A stretch of 64,000 nucleotides of DNA from Myroides albus (GTDB lineage: Bacteria; Bacteroidota; Bacteroidia; Flavobacteriales; Flavobacteriaceae). The stretch spans positions 63,259-127,258 of the forward strand of contig NZ_WMJX01000004.1 in assembly GCF_009711045.1 (NCBI RefSeq), in the 5' to 3' direction. Position 1 is the stretch's first letter. Every line of letters starts with the position of its first letter. The notes beneath the pieces were generated by a model that had not been told where the DNA came from, ran no database searches, and saw only the letters and a list, made by a program, of their open reading frames with translations. Made by a program: the position numbers and the translations under genes. Positions 44,707 to 56,200 of this stretch are shown here, in pieces.

Positions 44707-45936
44707 ATGCACTACTATCAACTTCATGAAGAATTAAAACAACTTTTTCATCAACAAGGTGATTTTCATTGTGATGAAAACTTGGCAATAGAGATTCACA
44801 AGTATCCTTTTAAATCCACTAAAGCAGATGGAATATTAATAGGTTCAGAGCGATTATTTTGTGAAGATCACCAGGTTGAATTCCAAGAGTGTTTTGTTAA
44901 ATATACAGCGGATACCGATACGCTTTTAGATGTTCCAGATTTTAGTGTAAAGGAAAACTTAGATTTTAAAATTATTGTTGTGAAACCCAACGATGTGAAA
45001 GTTTGCCAAGATGTGATTGTTATGTTTCATGGTCTTAACGAAAAGAAATGGGATAAGTACTTACCTTGGGCGTATGAACTAACTAAAAGAACAAAAAAAG
45101 CTGTAGTCTTATTTCCTATTAGTTTCCACATGGATCGTACACCCTGGCAGTGGTCTGATCGCAAAATGATGTTTGAAATTGCACAGAAACGAGCAGCAGA
45201 TTGGAAGGAGAATTCTGATAGTAGCTATGTCAATGCTGCTATTAGTACGCGAATGGAGGCTCATCCTCAACGGATGTTTTGGTCGGGCTTGCAGACTTAT
45301 TACGATTTTATCGAATGGGAAAAGGCTCTTAGAAAAGGAGTTTTTTCTACTGTTTCTTCTCAAGCAAATATTGATCTTTTTGGATATTCTATTGGGTCGT
45401 TTTTATCTATTATTTTAATGATGGCTAATCCTAACAATATATTGGATAAGGCTAAGTTGGTGTGTTTTTGTGGTGGGATGACCATAGATCGTATGTTCCC
45501 AGTTTCAAAATACATCATGGATGGTCGTGCAACTATAATGATGCAGAAGATATTCGCACAATTATTAACCACAAGCTTTGCTGCCGAACCAAGATTAAAT
45601 CACTATCAATCATGTGAATTACATCCTGGAGAGAGTTGGTTTAAAACAATGTTGAGGTATAATCATTTTCAAGCTGAACGTGAAGTGCGGCTAAGAGAGT
45701 TACAAGGTCAAATCATGTCTATTAATCTAAAAAATGATGAAGTAGCACCTCCAGTGGAAGCCTTAAATATGCTAAAGGGACCTTATAGGGATATTGATAT
45801 TAAAGTGGATATATTAGACTATCCTTTTAATTATACTCATATGGTTCCCTACCCATTGACAAGTAAAAATGCTGAAGAAGTAGATATACATTTTAATCTA
45901 ACAATGGATAAAATGGCAAATTTTTACTTAAAGTAA
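44707..45936 (+). CDS. Alpha/beta-hydrolase, DUF6051-like
   Basis: 409 residues from the ATG at 44707; the longer TTG reading from 44647 is disfavoured. The oxyanion strand is VIVMFHGLNEKKWDKYLPWA. The nucleophile elbow GYSIGS has Ser near residue 228 in DLFGYSIGSFLS, and a C-terminal His lies in YTHMVPYP. It is cytoplasmic by lack of signal. The whole resembles a Bacteroidota family I recall as DUF6051; the substrate is unknown. TACCTTTA upstream is a near-consensus -7. Confidence 0.78.
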   Translation: MHYYQLHEELKQLFHQQGDFHCDENLAIEIHKYPFKSTKADGILIGSERLFCEDHQVEFQECFVKYTADTDTLLDVPDFSVKENLDFKIIVVKPNDVKVCQDVIVMFHGLNEKKWDKYLPWAYELTKRTKKAVVLFPISFHMDRTPWQWSDRKMMFEIAQKRAADWKENSDSSYVNAAISTRMEAHPQRMFWSGLQTYYDFIEWEKALRKGVFSTVSSQANIDLFGYSIGSFLSIILMMANPNNILDKAKLVCFCGGMTIDRMFPVSKYIMDGRATIMMQKIFAQLLTTSFAAEPRLNHYQSCELHPGESWFKTMLRYNHFQAEREVRLRELQGQIMSINLKNDEVAPPVEALNMLKGPYRDIDIKVDILDYPFNYTHMVPYPLTSKNAEEVDIHFNLTMDKMANFYLK

Positions 45937-46024
45937 TAATCTTGTAAACTTCTTGTTTTCATTGGGTTTGAGTATTGATTTTAGAAGCGAATGTTTGAAA
46001 AGTATAAGAAATAAATAAAAAATA

Positions 46025-46058
46025 TTTGTCGAGGGTATGAAAATAATACCTACATTTG
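46025..46058 (+). promoter_or_regulatory. Promoter of the histidine operon
   Basis: TTTG (46025-46028) and TACATTTG (46051-46058) are spaced 22 bp apart. Transcription would start near 46064, just before the leader peptide ATG at 46084. Confidence 0.6.
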
Positions 46059-46083
46059 ACCTATCAAATAAACAATAAAAGAC

Positions 46084-46143
46084 ATGTATCTTAATCAATT
46101 ACATCATCGTCATCATTCTACTTGTACTCTTACGAGCTGGTAA
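46084..46143 (+). CDS. hisL: Histidine operon leader peptide
   Basis: A 19-codon open frame encodes MYLNQLHHRHHSTCTLTSW, with four histidines in a five-residue stretch (positions 7, 8, 10 and 11). It lies between the promoter and a terminator preceding hisG. Ribosome stalling at the His codons when charged histidyl-tRNA is scarce would control the downstream attenuator, as in enteric his operons. The mechanism here is inferred from layout. Confidence 0.88.
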   Translation: MYLNQLHHRHHSTCTLTSW

Positions 46144-46177
46144 TGATATGGTGTATTTGAATCCAAAATATCTAATT
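46112..46177 (+). promoter_or_regulatory. Alternative hairpins of the his attenuator
   Basis: ATCATT (46112-46117) can pair with AATGAT (46142-46147), covering the His codons. GATAT (46145-46149) can alternatively pair with ATATC (46168-46172). The two share bases 46145-46147, so they exclude each other, as expected for pause and antiterminator structures. The exact pairing needs a folding calculation. Confidence 0.45.
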
Positions 46178-46209
46178 ATCCCGTTTGAGTAAATCAGACG
46201 GGATTTTTT
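46178..46209 (+). terminator. Rho-independent attenuator before hisG
   Basis: ATCCCGTTTGA (46178-46188) pairs with TCAGACGGGAT (46194-46204), 11 bp with one G-U, loop of 5, then TTTTTT. It stands between the His-rich leader and hisG, so it acts as a conditional terminator. Confidence 0.88.
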
Positions 46210-46272
46210 GTTTTTAAGCATATTGCTATTTTATATTTCCTATTGATTTACTCAAACATTATAATCTAAAAT

Positions 46273-47133
46273 ATGATGAGTAAATTAAAAATTGCAATCC
46301 AAAAAAGTGGACGTCTTAGTGAGAAATCCCTAGAATTATTAAAAGAGTGTGGTATTAAGTTTCCCAATGGTGGAGGTAAACTAATTGCCGAAAGTAAAAA
46401 CTTTCCTATTGAAGTATTGTTCTTGCGAGATGATGATGTAACCAAATACGTAGAACAGCAAGTAGCTGATATCGGTATCGTGGGAGAGAATGTTTTCATT
46501 GAAGCTAATCTTTCTGTGAATGTTTTAGAATACTTAGGCTTCGGAAGTTGTCGTTTAAGTTTAGCTGTTTCAAAAGAAGTAGATTATCCTGGGATAACAT
46601 ACTTTGAAGGGAAAAAGATAGCTACTTCATATCCATTCATTTTACAGAAGTATTTGAAAGAGCAAGGAGTAAGTGCTACTATAGAGTTTATTTCTGGTAG
46701 TGTTGAGATTGCTCCTAGTATTGGATTAGCTAGCGGTGTGTGTGATATCGTGAGTAGTGGATCTACGTTAATGTCTAATGGGCTTAAAGAAGTAGATAAG
46801 GTACTGGATAGTCAGGCAATACTAATTAGTAATAAAGCTTTAAGTATTGAGAAACAGGCGCTGTTAGATAAACTCTTGTTTAGAATAAAGTCCGTTTTAA
46901 ATGCAAAAGAACGCAAGTATATCTTATTGAATGCGCCTAACGATAAGTTGGAACAAATCATTTCAATATTACCAGGTATGAAGAGTCCTACTATTCTTCC
47001 ATTAGCTGATAAGGGATGGAGCAGTTTACACTCTGTCATCCAAGAAGATCAGTTTTGGGATATTATCGATGAGTTAAAAAACTTAGGAGCAGAGGGAATT
47101 CTAGTAGCTCCAATAGAAAAAATGATTTACTAA
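46273..47133 (+). CDS. hisG: ATP phosphoribosyltransferase (long form)
   Basis: First and committed step of histidine synthesis: ATP plus PRPP gives phosphoribosyl-ATP. 286 residues, so the long HisG form carrying a C-terminal regulatory domain (about 210-286) that binds histidine for feedback inhibition. It needs no HisZ. The PRPP-binding loop is seen in ASGVCDIVSSGSTLMSNGL. The start may be either of two adjacent ATG codons (46273 or 46276). Confidence 0.97.
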   Translation: MMSKLKIAIQKSGRLSEKSLELLKECGIKFPNGGGKLIAESKNFPIEVLFLRDDDVTKYVEQQVADIGIVGENVFIEANLSVNVLEYLGFGSCRLSLAVSKEVDYPGITYFEGKKIATSYPFILQKYLKEQGVSATIEFISGSVEIAPSIGLASGVCDIVSSGSTLMSNGLKEVDKVLDSQAILISNKALSIEKQALLDKLLFRIKSVLNAKERKYILLNAPNDKLEQIISILPGMKSPTILPLADKGWSSLHSVIQEDQFWDIIDELKNLGAEGILVAPIEKMIY

Positions 47134-47144
47134 ACTAAGAAGTT

Positions 47145-48434
47145 ATGATTACAATATACAAACCAACAAAAGAGGAATGGATAGGATTGATCAAACGCCC
47201 TATTATTACTACAGAAAGTTTAAATGAGAGTATTAGTACTGTACTAAAACAAGTTAAAGACAAAGGGGATGTAGCTGTTGAGAATTACACCTCATTATTC
47301 GATGGAGTACAACTGAAAAACTTCAGAGTAAGCAAACAAGAAATTGAAGAAGCCACTACTTCAGTTAGTCAGGAAATAAAAGAAGCTATAAAGATAGCTG
47401 CATCTAATATCAAAAAGTTTCACCAATCTCAGATCATACAAGAGGAAAAAGTAGAAACAACAGAAGGGGTTAACTGTTGGAGAAAGAGTGTGGGAATAGA
47501 AAAGGTAGGACTTTATATACCAGGGGGAACAGCTCCTCTATTCTCTACTTTATTAATGTTAACTATTCCAGCTCAGTTAGCAGGTTGTAAAGAGTTGATA
47601 TTGTGTACACCGTGTAACAAACAAGGCAAGGTAAATGAAGTAGTACTTTATGCTGCTCAATATTTAGGAATAGATACAATTTTTAAAATAGGAGGAGCTC
47701 AGGCTATTGCTGCTATGGCCTACGGTACAGAGACTGTTCCTCAAGTTTATAAGATATTCGGGCCTGGTAATCAGTATGTGACTAAGGCTAAGGAGCTAGT
47801 ACAGGCAGAAGGTGTAGCTATTGATATGCCAGCGGGGCCTAGTGAAGTTTTAGTTATCGCTGATGAGGTGGCAGATGCAGATTATATAGCTGCAGATTTG
47901 TTGTCACAGGCAGAACACGGGACAGATAGTCAAGTAGTCTTGGTAACGACAACAAGACAAAAGATAAGTGAAGTAACAGAGGCTTTAGAAAAACAATTAG
48001 AAGAATTACCTCGAAAGGACTTAGCCATACAGACACTTAAGAATAGCTTGATGATAGAATTATCGACTATAGAAGAATGTATTGCTTTTAGCAATGCTTA
48101 TGCACCTGAACACTTAATCTTGAATATAGAGAATGCCGAGAAGTATATAGACTTAGTGATCAATGCAGGTTCAGTATTCTTAGGCGCTTACTCATGTGAG
48201 AGTGCAGGGGACTATGCTAGCGGAACGAATCATACCTTACCTACTAATGGATATGCCAAGAGCTATAGCGGGGTATCTGTAGATAGTTTTGTAAAGAAGA
48301 TTACTTTTCAAAAGTTAACAAAACAAGGGCTGAAAAATATAGGTAAAACAATAGAAGTAATGGCAGAAGCAGAGGAGTTAATCGCTCACAAAAACGCTGT
48401 TAGTATTCGCCTTAAAAAACTAAGTAATGAGTAA
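47145..48434 (+). CDS. hisD: Histidinol dehydrogenase
   Basis: Catalyses the last two oxidations, from L-histidinol to L-histidine, with NAD and zinc. 429 residues, normal length. Characteristic segments are GLYIPGGTAPLFSTLLMLTI, FGPGNQYVTKAKELVQ, the zinc-site region DLLSQAEHGTDSQ, and the C-terminal YAKSYSGVSVDSF. Its 3' end overlaps hisC by 8 bp. Confidence 0.97.
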   Translation: MITIYKPTKEEWIGLIKRPIITTESLNESISTVLKQVKDKGDVAVENYTSLFDGVQLKNFRVSKQEIEEATTSVSQEIKEAIKIAASNIKKFHQSQIIQEEKVETTEGVNCWRKSVGIEKVGLYIPGGTAPLFSTLLMLTIPAQLAGCKELILCTPCNKQGKVNEVVLYAAQYLGIDTIFKIGGAQAIAAMAYGTETVPQVYKIFGPGNQYVTKAKELVQAEGVAIDMPAGPSEVLVIADEVADADYIAADLLSQAEHGTDSQVVLVTTTRQKISEVTEALEKQLEELPRKDLAIQTLKNSLMIELSTIEECIAFSNAYAPEHLILNIENAEKYIDLVINAGSVFLGAYSCESAGDYASGTNHTLPTNGYAKSYSGVSVDSFVKKITFQKLTKQGLKNIGKTIEVMAEAEELIAHKNAVSIRLKKLSNE

Positions 48435-49494
48435 TAGTAAAATAAATATAAACGAATTAGTACGCCCTAATATTAAGATCTTATCTCCTTATACCAGTGC
48501 AAGAGATGAGTATAAAGGAGATAAGGAGGTATTCTTAGATGCGAATGAGAATCCTTATGGTAAAGTGAACCGCTATCCTGATCCTTATCAACTTGAGTTA
48601 AAACAAGTGATTAGTAAGGTAAAAGGAGGTAGTGCTGACCAATTGTTTTTAGGTAATGGAAGTGATGAAGCTATTGACTTAGCCTATCGTATATTCTGTG
48701 AGCCCAATAAGGATAAAGCTATTGTATTTACACCAACCTATGGAATGTATGAAGTGTATGCTAATATCAATGCTGTAGAGCTAATTACACTTCCTCTAGA
48801 TGAGATATTTCAGATCGAACAAGCAATGGTAGAGCCTTATCTAAACGATGATACTGTGAAGTTGATGTTTATCTGTTCGCCTAATAACCCTACTGGCAAT
48901 CTAATCTGTGAAGAAACAATAGTCACATTGCTTAATCGCTTTAAAGGAATCGTTATAATCGATGAAGCGTATATTGATTTTAGTAATGAACCTTCTTGGT
49001 TAGATAAATTGTCACAATATAGTAATCTAATCATTTTACAGACCTTGTCTAAAGGGTGGGGAATGGCAGGTCTACGCATCGGTATGGCATGGATGAATGA
49101 AGAGGTGCTTTACTATTTTAATAAAGTGAAGTCTCCTTATAATTTGAGTGTTGTTAATCAGCAACTTGCGATTGAAACGTTAAGGGATGTCGAGGGCTTT
49201 AAAGAGAGAATAGCACTACTTTTAAGTGAGAAAGAAAGAGTGATTAGAGAATTAAGTACATTGTCTATTACATCGTTTATCTATCCTTCAGAAGCTAATT
49301 ATCTCTTAGTTAAATTCGACAAGGCTGATCAACTGTATCAAGAGTTAATAGATAGACAGATTATCGTGAGAAATAGAAGTAAAGTAGTAGAAAATACTTT
49401 GCGTATTTCGATAGGAACACCACAGGAAAACAACCAATTAATAACTGCATTAAAAGCTATAGAACGTGAAAAAGAAAGTATTGTTTATAGATAG
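48427..49494 (+). CDS. hisC: Histidinol-phosphate aminotransferase
   Basis: PLP-dependent class I/II aminotransferase converting imidazole-acetol phosphate to histidinol phosphate. 355 residues. It shows [10 protein letters not shown] at the N-terminus, [21 protein letters not shown] and the PLP-lysine motif [14 protein letters not shown]. Its 3' end overlaps hisB by 29 bp. Confidence 0.97.
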   Translation: MSNSKININELVRPNIKILSPYTSARDEYKGDKEVFLDANENPYGKVNRYPDPYQLELKQVISKVKGGSADQLFLGNGSDEAIDLAYRIFCEPNKDKAIVFTPTYGMYEVYANINAVELITLPLDEIFQIEQAMVEPYLNDDTVKLMFICSPNNPTGNLICEETIVTLLNRFKGIVIIDEAYIDFSNEPSWLDKLSQYSNLIILQTLSKGWGMAGLRIGMAWMNEEVLYYFNKVKSPYNLSVVNQQLAIETLRDVEGFKERIALLLSEKERVIRELSTLSITSFIYPSEANYLLVKFDKADQLYQELIDRQIIVRNRSKVVENTLRISIGTPQENNQLITALKAIEREKESIVYR

Positions 49495-50557
49495 AGACGG
49501 AACTATTATTAAAGAACCTGAAGACTTTCAGATAGATAGTTTTGAAAAATTAGTATTCTTACCCAAGTCAATATCTAGTTTGTCTAAAATTGCTCGAGAG
49601 TTAGATTATATACTTGTATTAGTTAGTAATCAAGATGGTCTAGGAACTGCTTCATTTCCAGAAAACACTTTCTGGCCAGTACAGAACTTTATTTTGGATA
49701 CACTAGCAGACGAGGGAGTGACATTTACAGATATTTATGTAGATGATTCTTTTGAACATGAGAATAAACCTACGCGCAAACCTGGGCTCGGAATGTTAGG
49801 TAAGTATGTATATGGTGATTATGATTTGGCTAATTCGTATGTATTAGGAGATCGATTTACAGATATACAATTGGCAGAGAACTTAGGGAGTAAAGCTATT
49901 TATATCAATGAATTAAAGGATGATAGAGCTGCTCTGTCTACAATGGACTGGGAAGAAATCTATCAGTTTTTAAAACAACAGCCTCGTATAGGGAAAGAAT
50001 ATAGAAAGACCAATGAAACGATTATTGATATATCTGTAAACTTAGACTGTGCTAAAGAATGTAAGATTAATACTGGATTAGCCTTTTTTGATCACATGTT
50101 AGAACAGGTGAACAGACATGGTAATATCGGTTTGGAGATTCAGGTAAAAGGAGATTTGCAAGTAGATGAGCACCATACGATAGAGGATACTGCTATAGCC
50201 TTAGGTACAGCCTTTAAAAAAGCATTGGGTACTAAGAAAGGGATAGAGCGATATGGATTCTTACTTCCGATGGATGAGTGTTTAGCACAGGTAGCTATTG
50301 ATTTTGGAGGAAGGGCATGGTTAGTATGGGAGGCTGAGTTTAAGAGAGAAAAAGTAGGTGATATGCCTACAGAGATGTTCTTTCACTTCTTTAAATCGTT
50401 CTCTGATGCAGCGAGTTGTAACCTAAATATTAAGGTAGAGGGAGATAATGAACACCACAAGATAGAGTCTATATTCAAAGCCTTTGCTAAGGCAATAAAG
50501 ATGGCAGTGAGCAAGACAGAAAATTACAATATCCCTAGTACTAAAGGTATACTATGA
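49466..50557 (+). CDS. hisB: Bifunctional histidinol-phosphatase / imidazoleglycerol-phosphate dehydratase
   Basis: 363 residues with two domains. A HAD phosphatase is at 1-165 (FIDRDGTII with the catalytic Asp pair; LVLVSNQDG). An IGP dehydratase is at about 170-363 ([31 protein letters not shown] and EHHKIES metal motifs). The start is a GTG at 49466, inside hisC; no ATG is available before the conserved FIDRDGT, so the 29-bp overlap is real. The fusion matches that in Enterobacteria and most Bacteroidota. Confidence 0.96.
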   Translation: MKKKVLFIDRDGTIIKEPEDFQIDSFEKLVFLPKSISSLSKIARELDYILVLVSNQDGLGTASFPENTFWPVQNFILDTLADEGVTFTDIYVDDSFEHENKPTRKPGLGMLGKYVYGDYDLANSYVLGDRFTDIQLAENLGSKAIYINELKDDRAALSTMDWEEIYQFLKQQPRIGKEYRKTNETIIDISVNLDCAKECKINTGLAFFDHMLEQVNRHGNIGLEIQVKGDLQVDEHHTIEDTAIALGTAFKKALGTKKGIERYGFLLPMDECLAQVAIDFGGRAWLVWEAEFKREKVGDMPTEMFFHFFKSFSDAASCNLNIKVEGDNEHHKIESIFKAFAKAIKMAVSKTENYNIPSTKGIL

Positions 50558-51132
50558 TCGCAATTATAAAATACAATGCAGGTAATGTACAGTCTGTACA
50601 GAATGCAATAGAACGCTTAGGGTATAAGACTATAGTGACAGATGATCTAGCGATGCTCACCTGTGCAGATAAGGTGATTTTTCCAGGAGTAGGAGAGGCT
50701 TCATCTGCGATGAGATACTTAATAGACAAGGGGTTGGATAAAGTAATTATAGGATTGCAACAACCTGTTTTGGGAATTTGTTTAGGAATGCAGTTGTTGT
50801 GTAAATCGAGTGAGGAGGGAGGAGTAGAAGGTTTAGGTATCTTTGATAATGAGGTAAAGCTGTTTCCTGCCTTAGACATAGTTCCTCACATGGGATGGAA
50901 CAACTTTAGTAGTGTGAAAGGACCTTTATTTAAAGGAATACAATTGGCAGATGATTTTTACTATGTGCATAGTTATTACGCAACATTAAGTGAGAGTACT
51001 ATTGCTGTGAATACCTATATACAACCTTTTTCGGCGGCTTTACAAAAGGATAATTTCTATGCAGTGCAGTTTCACCCTGAGAAGTCGGGTAAAGTAGGAG
51101 AACTATTAATAAAGAATTTTTTAGAATTATGA
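50554..51132 (+). CDS. hisH: Imidazole glycerol phosphate synthase, glutaminase subunit
   Basis: Class I glutamine amidotransferase delivering ammonia to HisF. 192 residues. The nucleophile Cys is in [10 protein letters not shown], and the His-x-Glu of the triad in QFHPEKSG. Its ATGA start overlaps the hisB stop by 4 bp. Confidence 0.97.
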   Translation: MIAIIKYNAGNVQSVQNAIERLGYKTIVTDDLAMLTCADKVIFPGVGEASSAMRYLIDKGLDKVIIGLQQPVLGICLGMQLLCKSSEEGGVEGLGIFDNEVKLFPALDIVPHMGWNNFSSVKGPLFKGIQLADDFYYVHSYYATLSESTIAVNTYIQPFSAALQKDNFYAVQFHPEKSGKVGELLIKNFLEL

Positions 51133-51842
51133 GAATTATACCAGCGATAGATATAATAGCAGGGCAGTGCGTTCGACTATCTAAGGGGGATTATAACACC
51201 TCTAAAGTGTATAATACCAGTGCAGTGGAAGTGGCAAAACAGTTTGAAGATGCAGGAATTGAGTATCTACACGTAGTGGATCTAGATGGTGCTAAGTCGA
51301 GCCAAATAATGAATGCTAAGGTATTAGAAGAGATAGCTACTCAAACCAATCTACAGATAGACTTCGGTGGAGGTATTAAGAAGGATGAAGATATCATTAC
51401 TGCTTTTAATAGCGGTGCTAAGCAAGTGACTGTAGGAAGTATAGCAGCGACTAAGCCAGAACTATTCTTAAGGTGGTTAGATGCTTATGGAAGTGAGAAA
51501 GTAATATTGGGAGCAGATTGTAAGCAACGCAAGATTATGACTCAAGGATGGTTAGACTCTGCCGATACAGACGTTTTAGAGTTTATCCAGTCGTATGAGC
51601 AGAGAGGGGTGTCTTATACCATAGTCACTGATATAGAAAAAGACGGAATGCTAAGCGGACCTGCCATAGAGCTGTATAAAGAGATTATAGCGAATACAGA
51701 AGTTAAGTTGATCGCTAGTGGAGGGTTAACTACTGTAGCCGAATTGTACAAGCTAAAAGAGATAGGCTGTGAAGCAGTAATCATAGGCAAAGCTATTTAT
51801 GAAGGAAAGATAACCTTAAAAGAGTTGAGTGAATTATGCTAA
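51129..51842 (+). CDS. hisA: ProFAR isomerase (phosphoribosylformimino-AICAR-P isomerase)
   Basis: TIM-barrel isomerase, 237 residues. It shows [19 protein letters not shown] with the catalytic Asp, VDLDGAK, IDFGGGI and [14 protein letters not shown]. Its ATGA start overlaps hisH by 4 bp, and its end overlaps hisF by 7 bp. Confidence 0.97.
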   Translation: MRIIPAIDIIAGQCVRLSKGDYNTSKVYNTSAVEVAKQFEDAGIEYLHVVDLDGAKSSQIMNAKVLEEIATQTNLQIDFGGGIKKDEDIITAFNSGAKQVTVGSIAATKPELFLRWLDAYGSEKVILGADCKQRKIMTQGWLDSADTDVLEFIQSYEQRGVSYTIVTDIEKDGMLSGPAIELYKEIIANTEVKLIASGGLTTVAELYKLKEIGCEAVIIGKAIYEGKITLKELSELC

Positions 51843-52588
51843 AGAAGAGAATAATAGCCTGTATGGATATTCAGAATGGCCAGGTGGTCAAAGGGATTAA
51901 CTTCGTTGATATACAGCGAGCTGGTGATCCTATAACATTGGCAAAACGCTATGTAGTGGAGGGCGTAGATGAATTAGTCTTTTTAGATATCACTGCTACA
52001 ATCGAGAATAGAAAGACATTAATTGGTTTAGTAAATGAGATCGCGAGTCAGATAAATATACCATTTACAGTAGGAGGAGGGATTAGCACTAAAGAACAGG
52101 CGATCGAATTAGTTAGGTCAGGTGCGGATAAGGTAAGTGTTAATTCTGCTGTGATTAAAAGACCAGAACTAGTTAGCGAAATAGCACAAGGCCTAGGTAA
52201 TCAGTGCGCTGTTGTAGCTATAGATACAAAATACGAAGATGGAGAGTGGTGGGTATACAGTGCAGGCGGGCGTATTAAAACAGATCTTAAGACTGTAGAG
52301 TGGGCAAGAGAAGTAGAGCGCTTAGGGGCAGGCGAAATATTATTAACTTCTATGAATAATGACGGTACAAAAGACGGTTTTGCACTGGATATTACAGCTG
52401 AGGTAGCCAAGGAAGTGAATATTCCTGTGATTGCTTCAGGTGGTGCAGGTGCTATAGAACACTTCACACAGGTATTCACTCAGACGCAAGCGACAGGTGC
52501 CTTAGCAGCGAGTATTTTTCACTATGCAGAAGTAGGTATACCAGAGTTAAAGCAGGCGTTAAAAACAAATAATATAAGTGTAAGATGA
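51836..52588 (+). CDS. hisF: Imidazole glycerol phosphate synthase, cyclase subunit
   Basis: TIM-barrel cyclase producing IGP and AICAR. 250 residues. The catalytic Asp pair is in [13 protein letters not shown] and [17 protein letters not shown] and ASGGAGA are the phosphate loops. AICAR feeds purine synthesis; purL, encoded next on the opposite strand, belongs to the same purine route. Confidence 0.97.
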   Translation: MLKKRIIACMDIQNGQVVKGINFVDIQRAGDPITLAKRYVVEGVDELVFLDITATIENRKTLIGLVNEIASQINIPFTVGGGISTKEQAIELVRSGADKVSVNSAVIKRPELVSEIAQGLGNQCAVVAIDTKYEDGEWWVYSAGGRIKTDLKTVEWAREVERLGAGEILLTSMNNDGTKDGFALDITAEVAKEVNIPVIASGGAGAIEHFTQVFTQTQATGALAASIFHYAEVGIPELKQALKTNNISVR

Positions 52589-53181
52589 AATTAAATATCA
52601 ATTTTAATAAAGGAAATGGGTTAGTACCTGTGATTATTCAGGATAAAGATTCTATGCAAGTATTGATGCAAGGATATATGAATGAAAAGGCCTACCAACA
52701 GACAATCACACAGGGAAAAGTAACGTTCTACAGTCGTACTAAGAATAGGCTTTGGACCAAAGGAGAAACCTCAGGAAATTATTTATTGGTCAAAGATATT
52801 AAGACGGACTGTGACCAGGACTGCCTTTTGATATCCGTAGAGGCAGTAGGAGCAACATGTCATACAGGAACTACTTCTTGTTTTGGAGAAATGGCAGACA
52901 AAGGCTTTGTCTATCAATTAGAACAAATCATCAGTGAGCGAATAGATGATAATATAGAGTCATCATATACCAATCAACTTTACAAAAGAGGTATAAACAA
53001 GGTAGCTCAAAAAGTAGGGGAAGAAGCAGTTGAGTTAGTTATCGAAGCTAAAGATGACAATGATGATTTGTTTAAGAATGAAGCAGCAGATTTATTGTAC
53101 CACTATTTAATCCTTTTAAAGGCAAAAGGTTTTATGCTAAGTGACATAGAGGCTGTATTAAAACAAAGACACACAAAATAA
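52585..53181 (+). CDS. hisIE: Bifunctional phosphoribosyl-AMP cyclohydrolase / phosphoribosyl-ATP pyrophosphatase
   Basis: 198 residues. The HisI domain is at 1-110 (VLMQGYMNEKAYQQT; zinc and Cys motifs DCDQDCLL and GATCHTGTTSCF). The HisE domain is at about 110-198 (YKRGINKVAQKVGEEAVELV, EAADLLYHYLILL). Last gene of the his operon, 4-bp ATGA overlap with hisF. All steps from PRPP to histidine are thus encoded in one transcript. Confidence 0.97.
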   Translation: MKLNINFNKGNGLVPVIIQDKDSMQVLMQGYMNEKAYQQTITQGKVTFYSRTKNRLWTKGETSGNYLLVKDIKTDCDQDCLLISVEAVGATCHTGTTSCFGEMADKGFVYQLEQIISERIDDNIESSYTNQLYKRGINKVAQKVGEEAVELVIEAKDDNDDLFKNEAADLLYHYLILLKAKGFMLSDIEAVLKQRHTK

Positions 53182-53228
53182 GTGTATTGTTATAAATACT
53201 CTGTGAACAAGAACAAGGTAATACAAAT

Positions 53229-53257
53229 AACAAAGCCTCCCATTAGGAGGCTTTGTT
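53229..53257. terminator. Bidirectional terminator between hisIE and purL
   Basis: AACAAAGCCTCC (53229-53240) and GGAGGCTTTGTT (53246-53257) form a perfect 12-bp stem with a 5-nt loop, between the two convergent stops. Confidence 0.88.
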
Positions 53258-53274
53258 GTATGTAAGCTATTTGA

Positions 53275-56200
53275 TTATTTAGCGTTGTTTGCTTCAATCC
53301 ACTCGCGTGCATTAACGAATGCTTCCATCCAAGGAGAAACTTCATCTTTTCTTCCTTCTGGATAGTTAGCCCAGTGCCATTGGAATAATGAACGCTCGAT
53401 GTGAGGCATCATTACTAAGTGGCGTCCTGTTGTATCACACATCATAGCAGTGTTAAAGTCAGAACCATTAGGGTTAGCAGGGTAAGCCTCATAGGCATAC
53501 TTCGCTACGATATTGTATTTATCTTCTGTCTCAGGTAAGTTGAATTTACCTTCTCCATGAGAAACCCATACTCCTAAAGTACTTCCTTTTAAAGTTGAAA
53601 GCATAATAGAGTTGTTCTCTTGAATAGTTACAGAAGTAAAGATACTCTCGTGTTTTTGAGATTCGTTATGTTGCATCTTACCGTGTACTTCGTGCTCAGG
53701 ATTGATTAATTCTAATTCCATAAACAACTGACACCCGTTACAGATACCTACAGATAAAGTGTCCTGACGAGCAAAGAAGTTTTTCAATGCTGTATTTGCT
53801 TTCTCATTGTACATAAATGCACCAGCCCATCCTTTTGCAGATCCTAATACGTCAGAGTTAGAGAATCCACCTACAGCTCCGATAAATTGGATATCTTCAA
53901 GCGTTTCTCTACCTGAAATAAGGTCTGTCATGTGAACGTCTTTTACATCAAAACCAGCTAAGAACATTGCATTAGCAACCTCTCTTTCTGAGTTACTACC
54001 TTTCTCGCGGATAATAGCTGCTTTAGGTCTTGGTTTAGAAGCGTCAACTACAGGTTTTTTACCGTCAAACTGAGTTGGGAAACTGAAGTTTAAAGGTTGT
54101 TCTTTATAGTTGTTATAACGATCTGCGGCCTTGTTATTCTTTGTTTGTTTTTGGTCTAATAAATAAGACGTTTTCATCCAAGTATCTCTAATAGCAGGTA
54201 CGCTAAATGCGAAGTGATCTGATCCATTAGTGAATGATACTTTCTCATCAGTAGTAACCGTACCGATCTTAACAGCTACAACTCCTTTAGCAGCTAATGC
54301 TTGTTCTAAAGTAGCGTCGTCTTTAGCTTGAACGATAAGCGCGATGTTTTCGTTAAACAATGCTTTTACGGTGTCTTTCTCGTTAAGAGCAGTCAAGTCA
54401 TATTTAGCACCTAAGTTCACATCTGCAAACGTCATTTCTAAAAGAGAAGTAACTAAACCACCACTTCCGATATCGTGTCCAGCAGCGATTTGTTCGTTAG
54501 CTACTAATTCTTGAATAGCATTGAATGCATTTTTAAAGTAAGCCGCATCAGTGATAGTAGGAACCTCTTGACCAATCTTGTTTAGTACTTGTGCAAAAGA
54601 AGAACCTCCCAATTTGAAGTTGTCTTTAGACAAGTTGATATAGTAAATAGAACCAGCGTTTTTCTTTAAAGTAGGTTCTACTATTTTAGTAATATCTGTA
54701 CAGTTTGCTGCAGCAGAGATAATAACAGTACCAGGAGCAATAACTTCATCGTTAGGATACTTCTGCTTCATTGATAATGAATCTTTTCCTGTAGGGATAT
54801 TGATCCCTAATTCGATAGCGAAGTCCGAACACGCTTTTACAGCTTTGTATAAACGAGCATCTTCTCCAGCATTGTTACATGCCCACATCCAGTTTGCTGA
54901 TAAAGAAACGTTTTTGATTCCTTCTTTAAGAGGAGCCCAAACGATATTAGATAAAGCCTCAGCAATAGCATTTCTACTTCCTGCAGCAGGATCTACGATA
55001 GCTACTACAGGAGCGTGTCCTACAGTAGTTGCGATACCTTCTTTACCTTTGTAATCAAGTGCCATAGCACCTAAGTTATTTAATGGCAATTGTAATGGGC
55101 CTGTACATTGTTGTTTAGCCACACGACCTCCCACACAACGGTCTACTTTATTTGTCAACCAATCTTTAGAAGCTACAGCTTCTAATTGTAACAATTGGTT
55201 TAAGTATTCTTCTACTTTTGATACAGAGTAATCTAAATCAGCATATACACGGTTGATTGTTTGATCATCCATGATTGTCTTAGGAGAGCTTCCGAACATA
55301 TCTTCGATAGCGAAGTCCATTGGTTTATCTCCTTTTGTTTTAGATTCTATCGTAAAGCGGTGATCATTAGTAATCTCACCAACAGTGTACATCGGAGCGC
55401 GTTCTCTTTCTGCAATTCTCGCTAAAGTATCGATGTCTTTTTGACCGATTACTAATCCCATTCTTTCTTGAGACTCATTACCAATAATTTCTTTAGCAGA
55501 TAGCGTAGGGTCACCCACAGGTAGAGCATCTAAGTTGATATTTCCACCTGTTTCTTCTACTAATTCAGAAAGACAGTTTAAGTGTCCACCTGCACCGTGA
55601 TCGTGAATAGATACGATAGGGTTATGTTCAGCCTCTACCATCGCACGGATAGCATTAGCAGCACGTTTTTGCATCTCTGGGTTAGAACGTTGGATAGCGT
55701 TTAACTCAATTCCAGAACCGAAAGCACCTGTATTAGCAGAAGATACTGCCGCACCTCCCATACCGATTCTGTAGTTCTCACCACCTAAGATCACCACTTG
55801 GTCACCTTCAGTTGGTTTGTGTTTTAAAGCTTGGTCTAATTTACCGTATCCAATACCACCAGCTTGCATAATCACTTTGTCAAACCCTAATTTACGAGCG
55901 TCTTCTTCATGCTCGAATGTAAGGATAGACCCTGTGATTAAGGGTTGACCGAATTTGTTACCAAAGTCAGAAGCACCATTAGAAGCTTTGATTAAGATAT
56001 CGATAGGCGTTTGGTATAACCATGCTCTTTCGTCCATTGCTTGTTCCCATGGACGGTTTTCTTCTAAGCGAGAGTATGATGTCATATAGATAGCAGTACC
56101 TGCTAACGGCAATGAACCTTGCCCACCAGCTAAACGGTCGCGTATCTCTCCTCCAGATCCTGTAGCAGCACCATTAAAAGGTTCTACAGTAGTAGGGAAG

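Noticed and set aside
50541..50879. 112-codon minus-strand ORF
   Set aside because: Antisense to hisH; no independent support.
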